Origin: Helicobacter hepaticus ATCC 51449
GTDB lineage: Bacteria > Campylobacterota > Campylobacteria > Campylobacterales > Helicobacteraceae
DNA length: 64,000 nucleotides
Direction: 5' to 3'
Assembly: GCF_000007905.1 (NCBI RefSeq)
Contig: NC_004917.1
Coordinates: 620,001 to 684,000 of the forward strand
The position numbers were made by a program, and so were the translations under genes. The notes below the pieces were generated by a model. That model did not search any database, was not told the origin of the DNA, and saw nothing but the letters and a program-made list of their open reading frames with translations. Position 1 is the first letter of the stretch. The number at the start of each line of letters is the position of its first letter. This document shows, one piece after another, positions 26,362-35,153 of the stretch.

Positions 26362-27729
26362 ATGAATGACTTTGCCCTCCAAAGCCTACAAGAATTTTAT
26401 AAACTCTGTGAAATTCCTCATTGTAGCTTTCATACGCAAGATATGTTTTCCTATCTTTGCACCACACTCACACACAAAGGCTATGAAGTCCAAAGTGATG
26501 AAGCCAAAAACATCTATGCTAAAAAAGGTAACCCAAGTGTCTGCCTCCAAAGTCATTATGATATGGTATGTGTAGGAGATTCTACACAACACAAAGGAAT
26601 ACAAACTATCCAAAAAGATAACTTTTTATGCGCAAAAAATTCTAGCCTTGGTGCAGATAATGGTATTGGTATGGCTTGTATGCTAGCCCAAAATGCTCCT
26701 GATATTGAGCTTCTTTTTACCAACGACGAAGAAGTAGGTATGATAGGAGCTAATCATCTTGGACTTAAGATAGAATCTTCCCTTTTGCTCAATCTTGATA
26801 GCGAAGATATTAATGAAATTGTTTTAGGTTGCGCTGGCGGAGTAGATATAGAATGTGAGATTGACCTTAAAGCATTTAACAAACCCCTTGCACAACTCAC
26901 TTCTAACTACCCTCATATTTATCGCATTACAAGTAAAGGCTTTTTGGGAGGACATAGTGGCATTGATATACATAAAAATAAAGAAAATGTCATTACAGAA
27001 TTTGGTTTTTTCCTTGCCTCGCTTGATGTATATATTCTTATGCTTCAAGCAGGAGAAAAACGCAATTCAATCCCCACAGGATTAGATTCTATAATTGCTT
27101 GTGCCACGCCTCTAAATGAAACTTTTACTACACCACAGGGTGCTATTTTTGACATTACGCCAATTAAAGACAATATTACTTCTTATCAATATGCTTACCA
27201 CAAAAATGCAATTATCCCGCTTATATGCGGTATCCATAGTGGTATATATGCCGCGTCTTCTCAAGGCACACTCTCTTCACTTAATCTCTCACTCCTTGCC
27301 CAACAAGAAGAAACGCTTAAACTCATTATGATGGCACGTGCTAATACTGATATACTTTTGCAACGCACAATCAATCGGCTACAAAATAGCGTAGCCTTTC
27401 TTAATCCTCATTGCTCTTTGCATACAAGCGGATTTTATAGTCCGTGGGAAAAAAGCATAGATGATAATCACCCGGCACTCACGCTTTTGCAAACACTCTA
27501 TACATCTCATCATATTACACCCCATATCGCACAAATCCACGCAGGTCTAGAATGTGGAATTCTCAAAAGGCAACTCCTCTCACTTGGCTCACATACAAAC
27601 CTTGATGTTATTTCTATTGGACCGACAATTCATACTCCACATAGTCTTAATGAATGCCTTGATATGCGCGATTTTGAAATCTTTTGTGCTATTTTGCACG
27701 ATTTTATTATCTCTTATAAGGGCTTATAA
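26362..27729 (+). CDS. pepD: Aminoacyl-histidine dipeptidase (Xaa-His dipeptidase)
   Basis: An M20-family metallopeptidase of 455 residues that cleaves Xaa-His dipeptides. The metal motifs are visible as LQSHYDMVCVG (about residue 76), GADNGIGMA and FTNDEEVGMIGA, with a late HAGLECG. The C-terminal part holds the dimerisation domain. SD AAGGATCAGGA. The stop and the argC start overlap as TAATG. Confidence 0.92.
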   Translation: MNDFALQSLQEFYKLCEIPHCSFHTQDMFSYLCTTLTHKGYEVQSDEAKNIYAKKGNPSVCLQSHYDMVCVGDSTQHKGIQTIQKDNFLCAKNSSLGADNGIGMACMLAQNAPDIELLFTNDEEVGMIGANHLGLKIESSLLLNLDSEDINEIVLGCAGGVDIECEIDLKAFNKPLAQLTSNYPHIYRITSKGFLGGHSGIDIHKNKENVITEFGFFLASLDVYILMLQAGEKRNSIPTGLDSIIACATPLNETFTTPQGAIFDITPIKDNITSYQYAYHKNAIIPLICGIHSGIYAASSQGTLSSLNLSLLAQQEETLKLIMMARANTDILLQRTINRLQNSVAFLNPHCSLHTSGFYSPWEKSIDDNHPALTLLQTLYTSHHITPHIAQIHAGLECGILKRQLLSLGSHTNLDVISIGPTIHTPHSLNECLDMRDFEIFCAILHDFIISYKGL

Positions 27730-28763
27730 TGTTAGCGCAACATATCAATGTCGGAATCATCGGAGTGAGTGGCTATACGGGCTTAGAACTTGTTAAGCTT
27801 ATTCTTGCTCACCCGATTTTTAAATTAAGCTACATCGCTAATACACAAGGAGAGATACATCTTGATGAGATTCATAAAATGCTCTTCTCTCTTAGTCATC
27901 TGCCGGTTTGCAAGGCTGATGCCAAAGAAGCTGTAGATAAATGTGAGCTTATTTTCATTGCCCTGCCGCATAAAAGTGCTATGACTATGGTGCGTGAGAT
28001 TCTAAGCATTAAGCCAATAAAGATTGTTGATTTATCAGCTGACTACCGCCTCAATGCGAAAAATTATACAGCGCATTATTGCCCTCATATTGATACAGAA
28101 AATCTCGCTAGCGCTGTGTATGGATTGCCAGAATATAATCGTGCATTGATACAAAAATCTCATCTTGTGGCAAATCCGGGTTGCTATCCTACTGCTAGTC
28201 TTTTGGCTCTGCTCCCTTTTTTGGATTATATTGATAGCTCTTGTGGTGTGTTTATTGATGCCAAAAGTGGTGTGAGTGGAGCAGGAAAAAGCCTTACTGA
28301 GAATACACACTTTCCCCACATTAATGAGAATCTCTTTAGCTATTCCCCTCTTACACATCGTCACCAAATAGAAATTGCCGAAAAATGCCAAACTATTGGC
28401 GCTAAGGAAATGGATATTGTCTTTGTGCCACACCTTATGCCTATTACACGTGGTATGCTTATAAGCATATTTGCGACACTTCATTCACCACTAAACTCAC
28501 AAGAAGCATATGAGATACTCCTGAATGCCTATAAAAATGAGGCTTTTGTCCGAATCCGTAAGAGCCCTGTCAGTATTGCCCACGTTGTTGGTAGCCATTT
28601 TTGTGATATTTTTGTTGCTACTACGAACAAAAATATTTATATCAACTCTTCAATAGATAATCTTCTACGCGGAGCAAGCTCACAAGCTTTGCTTAATGCT
28701 AACCTTATGTGTGGCTTAGATGAGCATTTAGGTGTGCCAAATATACCTTATGGTATTTTTTAG
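27729..28763 (+). CDS. argC: N-acetyl-gamma-glutamyl-phosphate reductase
   Basis: Third step of arginine biosynthesis, reducing N-acetylglutamyl phosphate with NADPH. 344 residues; N-terminal GVSGYTGLELVKLI nucleotide motif; active-site Cys152 in VANPGCYPTAS; SGVSGAGKS loop downstream. H. pylori lacks this pathway, so its presence fits an enterohepatic Helicobacter. Translationally coupled to pepD; other arg genes are not in the window. Confidence 0.95.
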   Translation: MLAQHINVGIIGVSGYTGLELVKLILAHPIFKLSYIANTQGEIHLDEIHKMLFSLSHLPVCKADAKEAVDKCELIFIALPHKSAMTMVREILSIKPIKIVDLSADYRLNAKNYTAHYCPHIDTENLASAVYGLPEYNRALIQKSHLVANPGCYPTASLLALLPFLDYIDSSCGVFIDAKSGVSGAGKSLTENTHFPHINENLFSYSPLTHRHQIEIAEKCQTIGAKEMDIVFVPHLMPITRGMLISIFATLHSPLNSQEAYEILLNAYKNEAFVRIRKSPVSIAHVVGSHFCDIFVATTNKNIYINSSIDNLLRGASSQALLNANLMCGLDEHLGVPNIPYGIF

Positions 28764-28772
28764 GTTTTATTA

Positions 28773-29678
28773 ATGAATCTAGCTCAAAGAGGTATTTTGC
28801 AAAATCAAGATACCAAAGATATTGCAAAAATATGGGAAGAGGCACCTTATATTAAAAATGATGCTGTATTTATTGCAGATGCACATTTTATACCTCCTGA
28901 TTTTCCCTTACTCTCACAACAAAGCATATCTGCTTCGCGTGCATTACTTGCATACTTTGATTCTCTTTTAGACAATCCTACGCAAATTCCATCACAAATA
29001 TTTTTAATGGGTGATATTGCACATCTTTTATTAGGGAGTGCAATATCAAGTCAAAAATCAAATGTTTCACTTTTACAATATATAGAATCTTTAAGCCAAT
29101 ATAGTCAAATATGGTGGTTTGAAGGTAATCACGATTTTGGATTATCCGCCTTACAAAATGCTATGCCGCCTTTTTTAAAAAATGTAAGATGTATTCCACG
29201 TAGCAATCAACCTCTTGCTTTTAATTATCAACACAATCAAGAAAAGAAAAAAATTTTGCTCGCTCACGGCGATATATTTTTAAATACCAAATATGAACTC
29301 TATATCCGCATAATGACTTCCACAATAATGCAATCTCTCATCAAATGCCTTGATGCGATAACTTTGGGTAATCTCTATAAATCCATTATCAAAAAAATTA
29401 ATCATAAACCCATCAAGGAAGGGAAAATAGACATATCTCGCTTTGCTCCAAAGCGCATTTGTGCTTATGAATCTTATTTATATAAAAATCTCAATTCCTG
29501 CGCTTTTGATACACATTCTTCCTCATACTCCGATATTGTTTTTATAGAAGGACATTTTCATATTGGAAAAACCTACGTTGATAGGGCTTTGTATATATCA
29601 TTGCCTTCATTTTATGTTACTAGAAGTATTTTTAGTATAGAATCCGCCTTAAGCTCAAACCATATTCAAGGAGCATAA
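28773..29678 (+). CDS. lpxJ: Calcineurin-like phosphoesterase, LpxJ-type UDP-diacylglucosamine hydrolase
   Basis: A metallophosphoesterase of 301 residues. Metal-site motifs: DAH (36-38), GDIAH (80-84, with His where Asp is usual), GNHD (118-121), AHGD, and GHFH near residue 265. In H. pylori the gene immediately before cheV3-cheA-cheW (HP0394) encodes LpxJ, the atypical enzyme that makes lipid X in lipid A synthesis. The same position here supports that assignment; it is longer and only distantly similar to LpxH. The next gene begins directly at its stop. Confidence 0.72.
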   Translation: MNLAQRGILQNQDTKDIAKIWEEAPYIKNDAVFIADAHFIPPDFPLLSQQSISASRALLAYFDSLLDNPTQIPSQIFLMGDIAHLLLGSAISSQKSNVSLLQYIESLSQYSQIWWFEGNHDFGLSALQNAMPPFLKNVRCIPRSNQPLAFNYQHNQEKKKILLAHGDIFLNTKYELYIRIMTSTIMQSLIKCLDAITLGNLYKSIIKKINHKPIKEGKIDISRFAPKRICAYESYLYKNLNSCAFDTHSSSYSDIVFIEGHFHIGKTYVDRALYISLPSFYVTRSIFSIESALSSNHIQGA

Positions 29679-30629
29679 TTGAAAACAAATGAAACCAATG
29701 TAATGAACATTGCAAGCAATGAGATGGAACTTGTAGATTTCAGGCTCTATGAAGATAAAGAAGGAGAAACTTATGAGGGCGTATATGGTATTAATGTCGC
29801 CAAAGTAAGTGGCATTGTCATCTATCCTGAGGAAATTTTTGAATCTCCAGGAAGCCCTGATTATTTACTTGGTATGTTTGATTTACGCGGAGAGATAGTG
29901 CCACTCATTGATTTAACTTTGTGGATGAATATCAAGCCAAAAGAAGATGCTATAAATGAAAAAAAAGTAATTGTTACAGAATTTAACAACAAACGACTTG
30001 GTTTTGTCGTCCATGCAACAAAGCGTCTTAGACGAATAAGTTGGGCAGATATAGAATCTGCTATGTTTAGCTTAAACAATGACAACCAGCGTGGTAAAAT
30101 CACAGGAACAACGCGCATTGAAGATGGAAGAACTTTGTTAATTTTAGATTTAGAAAGTATTATTGATGATTTAGATTTCCAAATGCCAAATGGTGCTAAT
30201 GCAGATACAGAAGAGTTTAAGCCAACTAGAAAATTTGAAGGAAGTGTGCTTATTCTTGATGATAGCTCTATTGCCCGCAAACTCTTACATAGCACAATGA
30301 CTGATATTGGCTTTAATGTTATTGAAGCCATTGATGGACAAGCAGGGTTAGAGCGTTTAGAACAACTCTATGAGCGTTGGGGCAATGACATAACAAATCA
30401 CCTTAAATTAATTGTTTCAGATGTGGAAATGCCAAAAATGGACGGCTTTCACTTTGCAGCACAAGTTAAAAATGATGCAAGATTCAATAAGATTCCAATC
30501 ATTTTTAATTCTTCTATTAGTGATAAGTTTAGTTCCACCAAAGGAAAAGAGATAGGAGCTGAAGCTTATTTAGTTAAGTTTGATGCAAAACTATTTTATG
30601 ATGAAATCACTAGAATTTTATCAAAATAA
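29679..30629 (+). CDS. cheV: Chemotaxis protein CheV
   Basis: A 316-residue fusion of a CheW-like coupling domain (about 10-170) and a CheY-like receiver (about 185-316; LILDDSSIARK, phospho-acceptor Asp in VSDVEMPKMDGF). It couples receptors to CheA and can be phosphorylated to tune coupling. It starts at TTG 29679 directly after the previous stop, with AAGGAG five bases before. Position upstream of cheA matches CheV3 of H. pylori. Confidence 0.94.
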   Translation: MKTNETNVMNIASNEMELVDFRLYEDKEGETYEGVYGINVAKVSGIVIYPEEIFESPGSPDYLLGMFDLRGEIVPLIDLTLWMNIKPKEDAINEKKVIVTEFNNKRLGFVVHATKRLRRISWADIESAMFSLNNDNQRGKITGTTRIEDGRTLLILDLESIIDDLDFQMPNGANADTEEFKPTRKFEGSVLILDDSSIARKLLHSTMTDIGFNVIEAIDGQAGLERLEQLYERWGNDITNHLKLIVSDVEMPKMDGFHFAAQVKNDARFNKIPIIFNSSISDKFSSTKGKEIGAEAYLVKFDAKLFYDEITRILSK

Positions 30630-30671
30630 ATAGTAAAATACTTTATTTAATTTCGTGCAAGAGGATTCACA

Positions 30672-33029
30672 ATGGATGATTTACAAGAGATAAAAGAAGA
30701 CTTCTTAGTAGAAGCCTTTGAAATGATAGAACAACTAGACCAAGATTTGGTAGAGCTTGAGAGCAATCCTGAAGACCTTGATTTACTTAATAGAATCTTT
30801 CGGGTAGCTCATACAATCAAAGGTTCAAGCTCATTTTTGAATTTTGATATTCTCACTCGTCTTACACACAATATGGAAGATGTGCTCAATAAAGCTAGAC
30901 GTGATGAGCTTAAAATCACGCCTGATGTAATGGACGTAGTATTGCACTCCATAGATTTGATGAAAGCACTTCTTGTCGCTATACGTGATAACGGCACTGA
31001 TGCAAATAGTGGTATTGAAATTGATGACACTGTTGTGCGCCTACAAGCAATTTCTAATGGCGGTGCGCCAACTGCAGAAGATTCACCTGCTCCAGCTCCT
31101 CAAGCTCAATCAACCGAATCTGCTCCAGCAGATAGCAATAATCCACTTGCTGACGAACCAGAACTTGATTATTCAAAAATGAGCACCGAAGAGGTAGAAG
31201 CAGAAATTGAAAGACTCCTTAAAAAACGTCAAGAAGCGGATAAACAAGCTCGTGCAGCCCAAAAAGCAGGTGGAGCAACTCCAGCTGTGCAAGCTCCCAA
31301 AGCCCCTGAAGCACCAAAACCTGCTGCTGCTAAACCTACTGCAAAAGCTGCCCCTAAAAAAGATGGGGGAGGAGAGAAAGCTCCAGCTACAAATGTAGAA
31401 CAAACCGTGAGAGTAGATGTTAAGCGCTTAGACCACTTAATGAATCTCATTGGTGAACTAGTATTGGGTAAAAACAGATTAATCAAAATTTATGGTGATG
31501 TTGAAGAACGATATGATGGAGAGAGATTCCTTGAAGAGCTTAATCAAGTCGTGGCATCTATTTCATCAGTTACCACAGATGTGCAACTTGCAGTGATGAA
31601 AACACGTATGCAGCCTGTAGGCAAAGTATTTAATAAATTTCCTCGTATGGTGCGCGACCTTTCACGAGAACTTGGCAAAAATATTGAGCTTGTTATTACA
31701 GGTGAAGAAACCGAACTTGACAAATCTATTGTTGAAGAAATTGGTGATCCGCTCGTGCATATTATCCGTAATTCTTGCGACCACGGGATTGAAAAACCAG
31801 AAGACCGCGTTGCTGCAGGAAAGCCAGAGGGTGGAACCGTAAATCTCAAAGCTTACAACGAAGGGAATCACATCGTAATTGAAGTAGCAGATGATGGCAA
31901 GGGACTCGATGCTGATATGCTTAGACACAAAGCAATTGAAAAAGGTCTTATTAGTGAAAGAGAAGCAGATTCTATGAGCGATAAAGAAGCTTTTGGTATT
32001 ATCTTCAAACCCGGATTCTCAACTGCAGCAGCAATTACAAACGTTTCAGGGCGTGGTGTAGGAATGGACGTAGTAAAAACAAATATTGAAAAACTCAATG
32101 GTATCATTGATATAGAATCCGAAAAAGGCGTGGGCACAACTCAAAAACTTAAAATTCCTCTTACACTTGCAATTACTCAAGCATTACTTGTAGCTGTTCA
32201 AGAGGAATATTATGCTATTCCGCTATCTTCAGTTATTGAAACTGTGCGTGTAAGTCAAGATGAGATATACACCGTTGATGGTAAAAGTGTGCTTCGTTTG
32301 CGTGATGAAGTGCTCCCAATTGTCCATTTAGCAGATATTTTTAAGGTGAATTTTGTGTTAGAAAGCACCAATGAGGTGTATGTAGTCGTTATCGGTTTGG
32401 CAGAACAAAAAATGGGAGTTATTGTAGATTACCTCGTTGGACAAGAAGAAGTGGTTATCAAATCTCTTGGTTACTATCTCAAAGGCACTGAAGGTATTGC
32501 TGGAGCAACGGTGCGTGGTGATGGTAAGATTACAATGATTGTTGATGTGGCAGCGATGATGGATATGGCAAAAGAAGTTAAAGTAAATGTTGCAAAACTG
32601 ATAGATGACACCGCTGAAACAAAAAAGAAAACTTCCCCAAGTGATTATGTAGTGCTAGCTATTGATGATAGCAATACTGATAGGGCGATAATGAAAAAAT
32701 GTCTCAAAACACTTGGTGTTACAGTTCTTGAGGCAGCAAATGGACAAGATGGATTGGACATTGTTAAAAATGGAGACAAACATCTTGATGCGGTGCTTGT
32801 AGATATTGAAATGCCAAAAATGGACGGCTATACTTTCGCATCTGAAGTAAGGAAATATAATAAATTTAAGAATCTCCCTCTGATTGCTGTTACAAGCAGA
32901 AATAGCAAAACTGATAGAATGAGAGGTGTAGAATCAGGTATGACAGAATACATCACAAAACCTTACACGCCAGAATATTTAGTTAATGTCGTTCGGCGAA
33001 ACATCAACCTCACAATAGATGGAGAATAA
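30672..33029 (+). CDS. cheA: Chemotaxis histidine kinase CheA with fused receiver (CheAY)
   Basis: A 785-residue hybrid kinase. P1/Hpt: His47 in FRVAHTIKGSS. An Ala/Pro/Lys-rich linker spans about 130-240 where a P2 domain would be. P3 dimerisation, then P4 kinase with N box HIIRNSCDHGIE, VADDGKGLD and GRGVGMDVV. P5 CheW-like domain. C-terminal receiver with Asp711 (LVDIEMPKMDGY) and Lys763. The fused receiver is typical of Campylobacterota and may act as phosphate sink. Same operon as cheV and cheW. Confidence 0.96.
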   Translation: MDDLQEIKEDFLVEAFEMIEQLDQDLVELESNPEDLDLLNRIFRVAHTIKGSSSFLNFDILTRLTHNMEDVLNKARRDELKITPDVMDVVLHSIDLMKALLVAIRDNGTDANSGIEIDDTVVRLQAISNGGAPTAEDSPAPAPQAQSTESAPADSNNPLADEPELDYSKMSTEEVEAEIERLLKKRQEADKQARAAQKAGGATPAVQAPKAPEAPKPAAAKPTAKAAPKKDGGGEKAPATNVEQTVRVDVKRLDHLMNLIGELVLGKNRLIKIYGDVEERYDGERFLEELNQVVASISSVTTDVQLAVMKTRMQPVGKVFNKFPRMVRDLSRELGKNIELVITGEETELDKSIVEEIGDPLVHIIRNSCDHGIEKPEDRVAAGKPEGGTVNLKAYNEGNHIVIEVADDGKGLDADMLRHKAIEKGLISEREADSMSDKEAFGIIFKPGFSTAAAITNVSGRGVGMDVVKTNIEKLNGIIDIESEKGVGTTQKLKIPLTLAITQALLVAVQEEYYAIPLSSVIETVRVSQDEIYTVDGKSVLRLRDEVLPIVHLADIFKVNFVLESTNEVYVVVIGLAEQKMGVIVDYLVGQEEVVIKSLGYYLKGTEGIAGATVRGDGKITMIVDVAAMMDMAKEVKVNVAKLIDDTAETKKKTSPSDYVVLAIDDSNTDRAIMKKCLKTLGVTVLEAANGQDGLDIVKNGDKHLDAVLVDIEMPKMDGYTFASEVRKYNKFKNLPLIAVTSRNSKTDRMRGVESGMTEYITKPYTPEYLVNVVRRNINLTIDGE

Positions 33030-33030
33030 A

Positions 33031-33522
33031 ATGAGCGAAAATAAATTAAAAGAAGTCCTTGAAAAACAACAGAACAAAGAAAGCGACATTGCTACTGAAG
33101 AGACACTCCATATCATAGGCTTTATGGTTGGCAATGAAGAATATGCTGTGCCTATTTTGAATGTAAAGGAAATTGTAAAGCCTATTGAATTCACTCGTGT
33201 CCCTGCAGTTCCTGATTATGTGCTTGGTGTATTTAATCTGCGCGGAACGGTTTTACCTCTTATTAATATGCGCTTAAAGTTTGGCTTACCTGCTATTAAA
33301 CAAGATGCAGATACAAGATACCTTATCATCAACCAACAAGACGAAATGATTGGATTTATGATTGATAAACTCACAGCTGCAGTGCGTATCCCTCAAAGTG
33401 ATATTGAACCCATTCCAGAATCTTTTAATGAAAATCAAAATCTTTTGCGAGGTATTGGTAAGCGCGAAGATAGACTAATTACTATTTTACGTGTAGAAAA
33501 TCTTCTCAAACGCACTTTTTGA
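33031..33522 (+). CDS. cheW: Chemotaxis coupling protein CheW
   Basis: A 163-residue CheW linking chemoreceptors to CheA: EYAVPILNVKEIVKPIEFTRVPAVPDYVLGVFNLRGTVLPLINMR is the classic core. I use the ATG at 33031, one base after the cheA stop; GGAG at 33021-33024 gives correct spacing. An in-frame ATG at 33019 would overlap cheA and lacks an SD. Last gene of the operon, followed by a strong hairpin. Confidence 0.95.
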   Translation: MSENKLKEVLEKQQNKESDIATEETLHIIGFMVGNEEYAVPILNVKEIVKPIEFTRVPAVPDYVLGVFNLRGTVLPLINMRLKFGLPAIKQDADTRYLIINQQDEMIGFMIDKLTAAVRIPQSDIEPIPESFNENQNLLRGIGKREDRLITILRVENLLKRTF

Positions 33523-33530
33523 TTCCCCTA

Positions 33531-33556
33531 TTTTGCTCTCCATTTTGAGAGCAAAA
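33531..33556. terminator. Terminator hairpin after cheW
   Basis: A perfect 10-bp stem (TTTTGCTCTC with GAGAGCAAAA) and 6-nt loop lie 9 bp past the cheW stop, between convergent cheW and the metF-like gene. The A/T ends of the stem provide a U-rich 3' side on both strands, so it can act bidirectionally. Confidence 0.7.
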
Positions 33557-33610
33557 CACTCAATAACTAACCACCCTTTAAGTTTCCTGCTTTTCCCATT
33601 TTCCTTGAAT

Positions 33611-34441
33611 TTATCCCTCACTCATTTGCACACCATAAGCCCTTAAATCATTATGTTTTGGCGTGGAGAGGTAGAGGCAAACATCATTTTGTTTTGCTAC
33701 TTTTTGTAAATTCTCCCATAAATACCTAAATGCCGCTAAACTTGCATTGCAATCTTCTTGCCCCGCTTCCCCTTGCATTTGCTCTATATAACTCTTAGGC
33801 ACTTCAAAGCCTAAATGTGCTTCATTTATCGCTCTTACACTTTGCAAACTAAAAATCCCAAACACACCCAAACTAAGCTCTGCTACGCTTTTACTCTCAC
33901 TTTTTAACTCTTGAAAACTTCTTATAAATTCGCTTGCTTGATGTGGACAAAAAATAGGTTGTGTGATGATTCTATCCACGCCAATGCGCAACTTTTTAGC
34001 TAATCGCTCTCTTATTATAGGATTAGTCATATCTATGGGGGTGCCGCTTATAATGCTTATATCGCTGCCTAATGTATCTCTTGTCATTCGAATAAGCTCT
34101 ATGCCATCTATTTTTTCACTCCCTGCTGTATTTGTATCATCTCCACCAATAAGGGCTACACACGTGAAGTTTGCATATTTTAAGCTTAGGATTTGGGAGA
34201 GAATCTGCGTTTTATCTAGCCCTGCCGCACTTATTGTAGGCACAAAGGGCAAATCTATATGCTCACGCAGTATATACGCGCTCAAAATTGCATTTACACT
34301 GGCATTTTTACGCACATTTGCAGGGACAAGCACAAAGCCAACATTTTCTTTTAAAAATTCTCTTGCTCCCTCTAACATTGCCTTTAAGTGCTGTATATCT
34401 TCGCTTTTTTGATGTGGTAAAAACTCAAATCCAAACATCAT
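33611..34441 (-). CDS. metF: Methylenetetrahydrofolate reductase-family protein
   Basis: A 276-residue TIM-barrel flavoenzyme-like protein. It keeps the FEF-P start motif (FGFEFLP, catalytic Glu), the flavin/folate Asp region CVALIGGDDTN, and DRIITQPIFC with the substrate Gln. It is shorter and more divergent than E. coli MetF. It would make 5-methyl-THF for methionine synthesis, but specificity is not secure because a second homologue elsewhere cannot be excluded. Divergent from serB with 71 bp between starts. Confidence 0.65.
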   Translation of the reverse strand: MMFGFEFLPHQKSEDIQHLKAMLEGAREFLKENVGFVLVPANVRKNASVNAILSAYILREHIDLPFVPTISAAGLDKTQILSQILSLKYANFTCVALIGGDDTNTAGSEKIDGIELIRMTRDTLGSDISIISGTPIDMTNPIIRERLAKKLRIGVDRIITQPIFCPHQASEFIRSFQELKSESKSVAELSLGVFGIFSLQSVRAINEAHLGFEVPKSYIEQMQGEAGQEDCNASLAAFRYLWENLQKVAKQNDVCLYLSTPKHNDLRAYGVQMSEG

Positions 34442-34512
34442 CTCTCCATTTTAATCCCAAATTTAATCCCAAACGCTATAATTGTAACATTTTTTGCAAG
34501 GACATTAATGAT

Positions 34513-35151
34513 ATGAAACTTGTTGTTTTTGATTTTGATTCTACTCTTATGGACGGCGAGACGATTGATATACTTGCCAAAGCGCATAATGTTAGTGACG
34601 AAGTTGCAAAAATCACTCACAAAGCGATGAATGGGGAACTTGATTTTTATGAAGCACTTAAAAGTCGTGTAGCGCTCTTAAAAGGATTAAGCCTACAAAA
34701 AACCAAAGAGATAGCGCATAATCTACCACTTATGAATGGTGCATTGCCTTGTGTAAAAGCCTTGAAAGCACAAAACTACAAAGTCGTATGCTTTAGCGGA
34801 GGATTCCATATTGCAACGGATTATTTTGTAGATATTTTGGGACTTGATGCAAGCTTTGCTAATATTTTGCATCATAAAGATTCTATTCTTACAGGCGAAG
34901 TGGGTGGGGAGATGATGTTTAGCGATTCTAAGGGTATAATGCTCCAACGCTTACAGAATCTCCTTAGCCTCACACGCAAAGATACAATTGTGATAGGCGA
35001 TGGCGCAAATGATTTAAGTATGTTTGCCTATGCCGATGTGCGCATTGCCTTTTGTGCAAAGGAGATTCTTAAAAAAGAGGCAAATATTCTCATTGAGACG
35101 CAAGATTTAAGAGAAATTCCTAAAGCTCTCAATATTCCCTTTAAGGAGTAA
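34513..35151 (+). CDS. serB: Phosphoserine phosphatase SerB
   Basis: Last step of serine synthesis. HAD-family signature VFDFDSTLMDGE at residues 4-15 gives the nucleophile Asp and the acid Asp; FSGGF and GDGANDLSM follow. I start at ATG 34513 (212 residues, AAGGA ten bases upstream). The longer open frame back to 34288 runs across the divergent metF-like gene and has no homology value. Two bp separate it from manC. Confidence 0.9.
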   Translation: MKLVVFDFDSTLMDGETIDILAKAHNVSDEVAKITHKAMNGELDFYEALKSRVALLKGLSLQKTKEIAHNLPLMNGALPCVKALKAQNYKVVCFSGGFHIATDYFVDILGLDASFANILHHKDSILTGEVGGEMMFSDSKGIMLQRLQNLLSLTRKDTIVIGDGANDLSMFAYADVRIAFCAKEILKKEANILIETQDLREIPKALNIPFKE

Positions 35152-35153
35152 AT

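Noticed and set aside
34288-34512. Extension of serB upstream by 75 codons
   Set aside because: It overlaps the start of the divergent metF-like gene. The HAD nucleophile motif starts just after ATG 34513, as in other SerB proteins.
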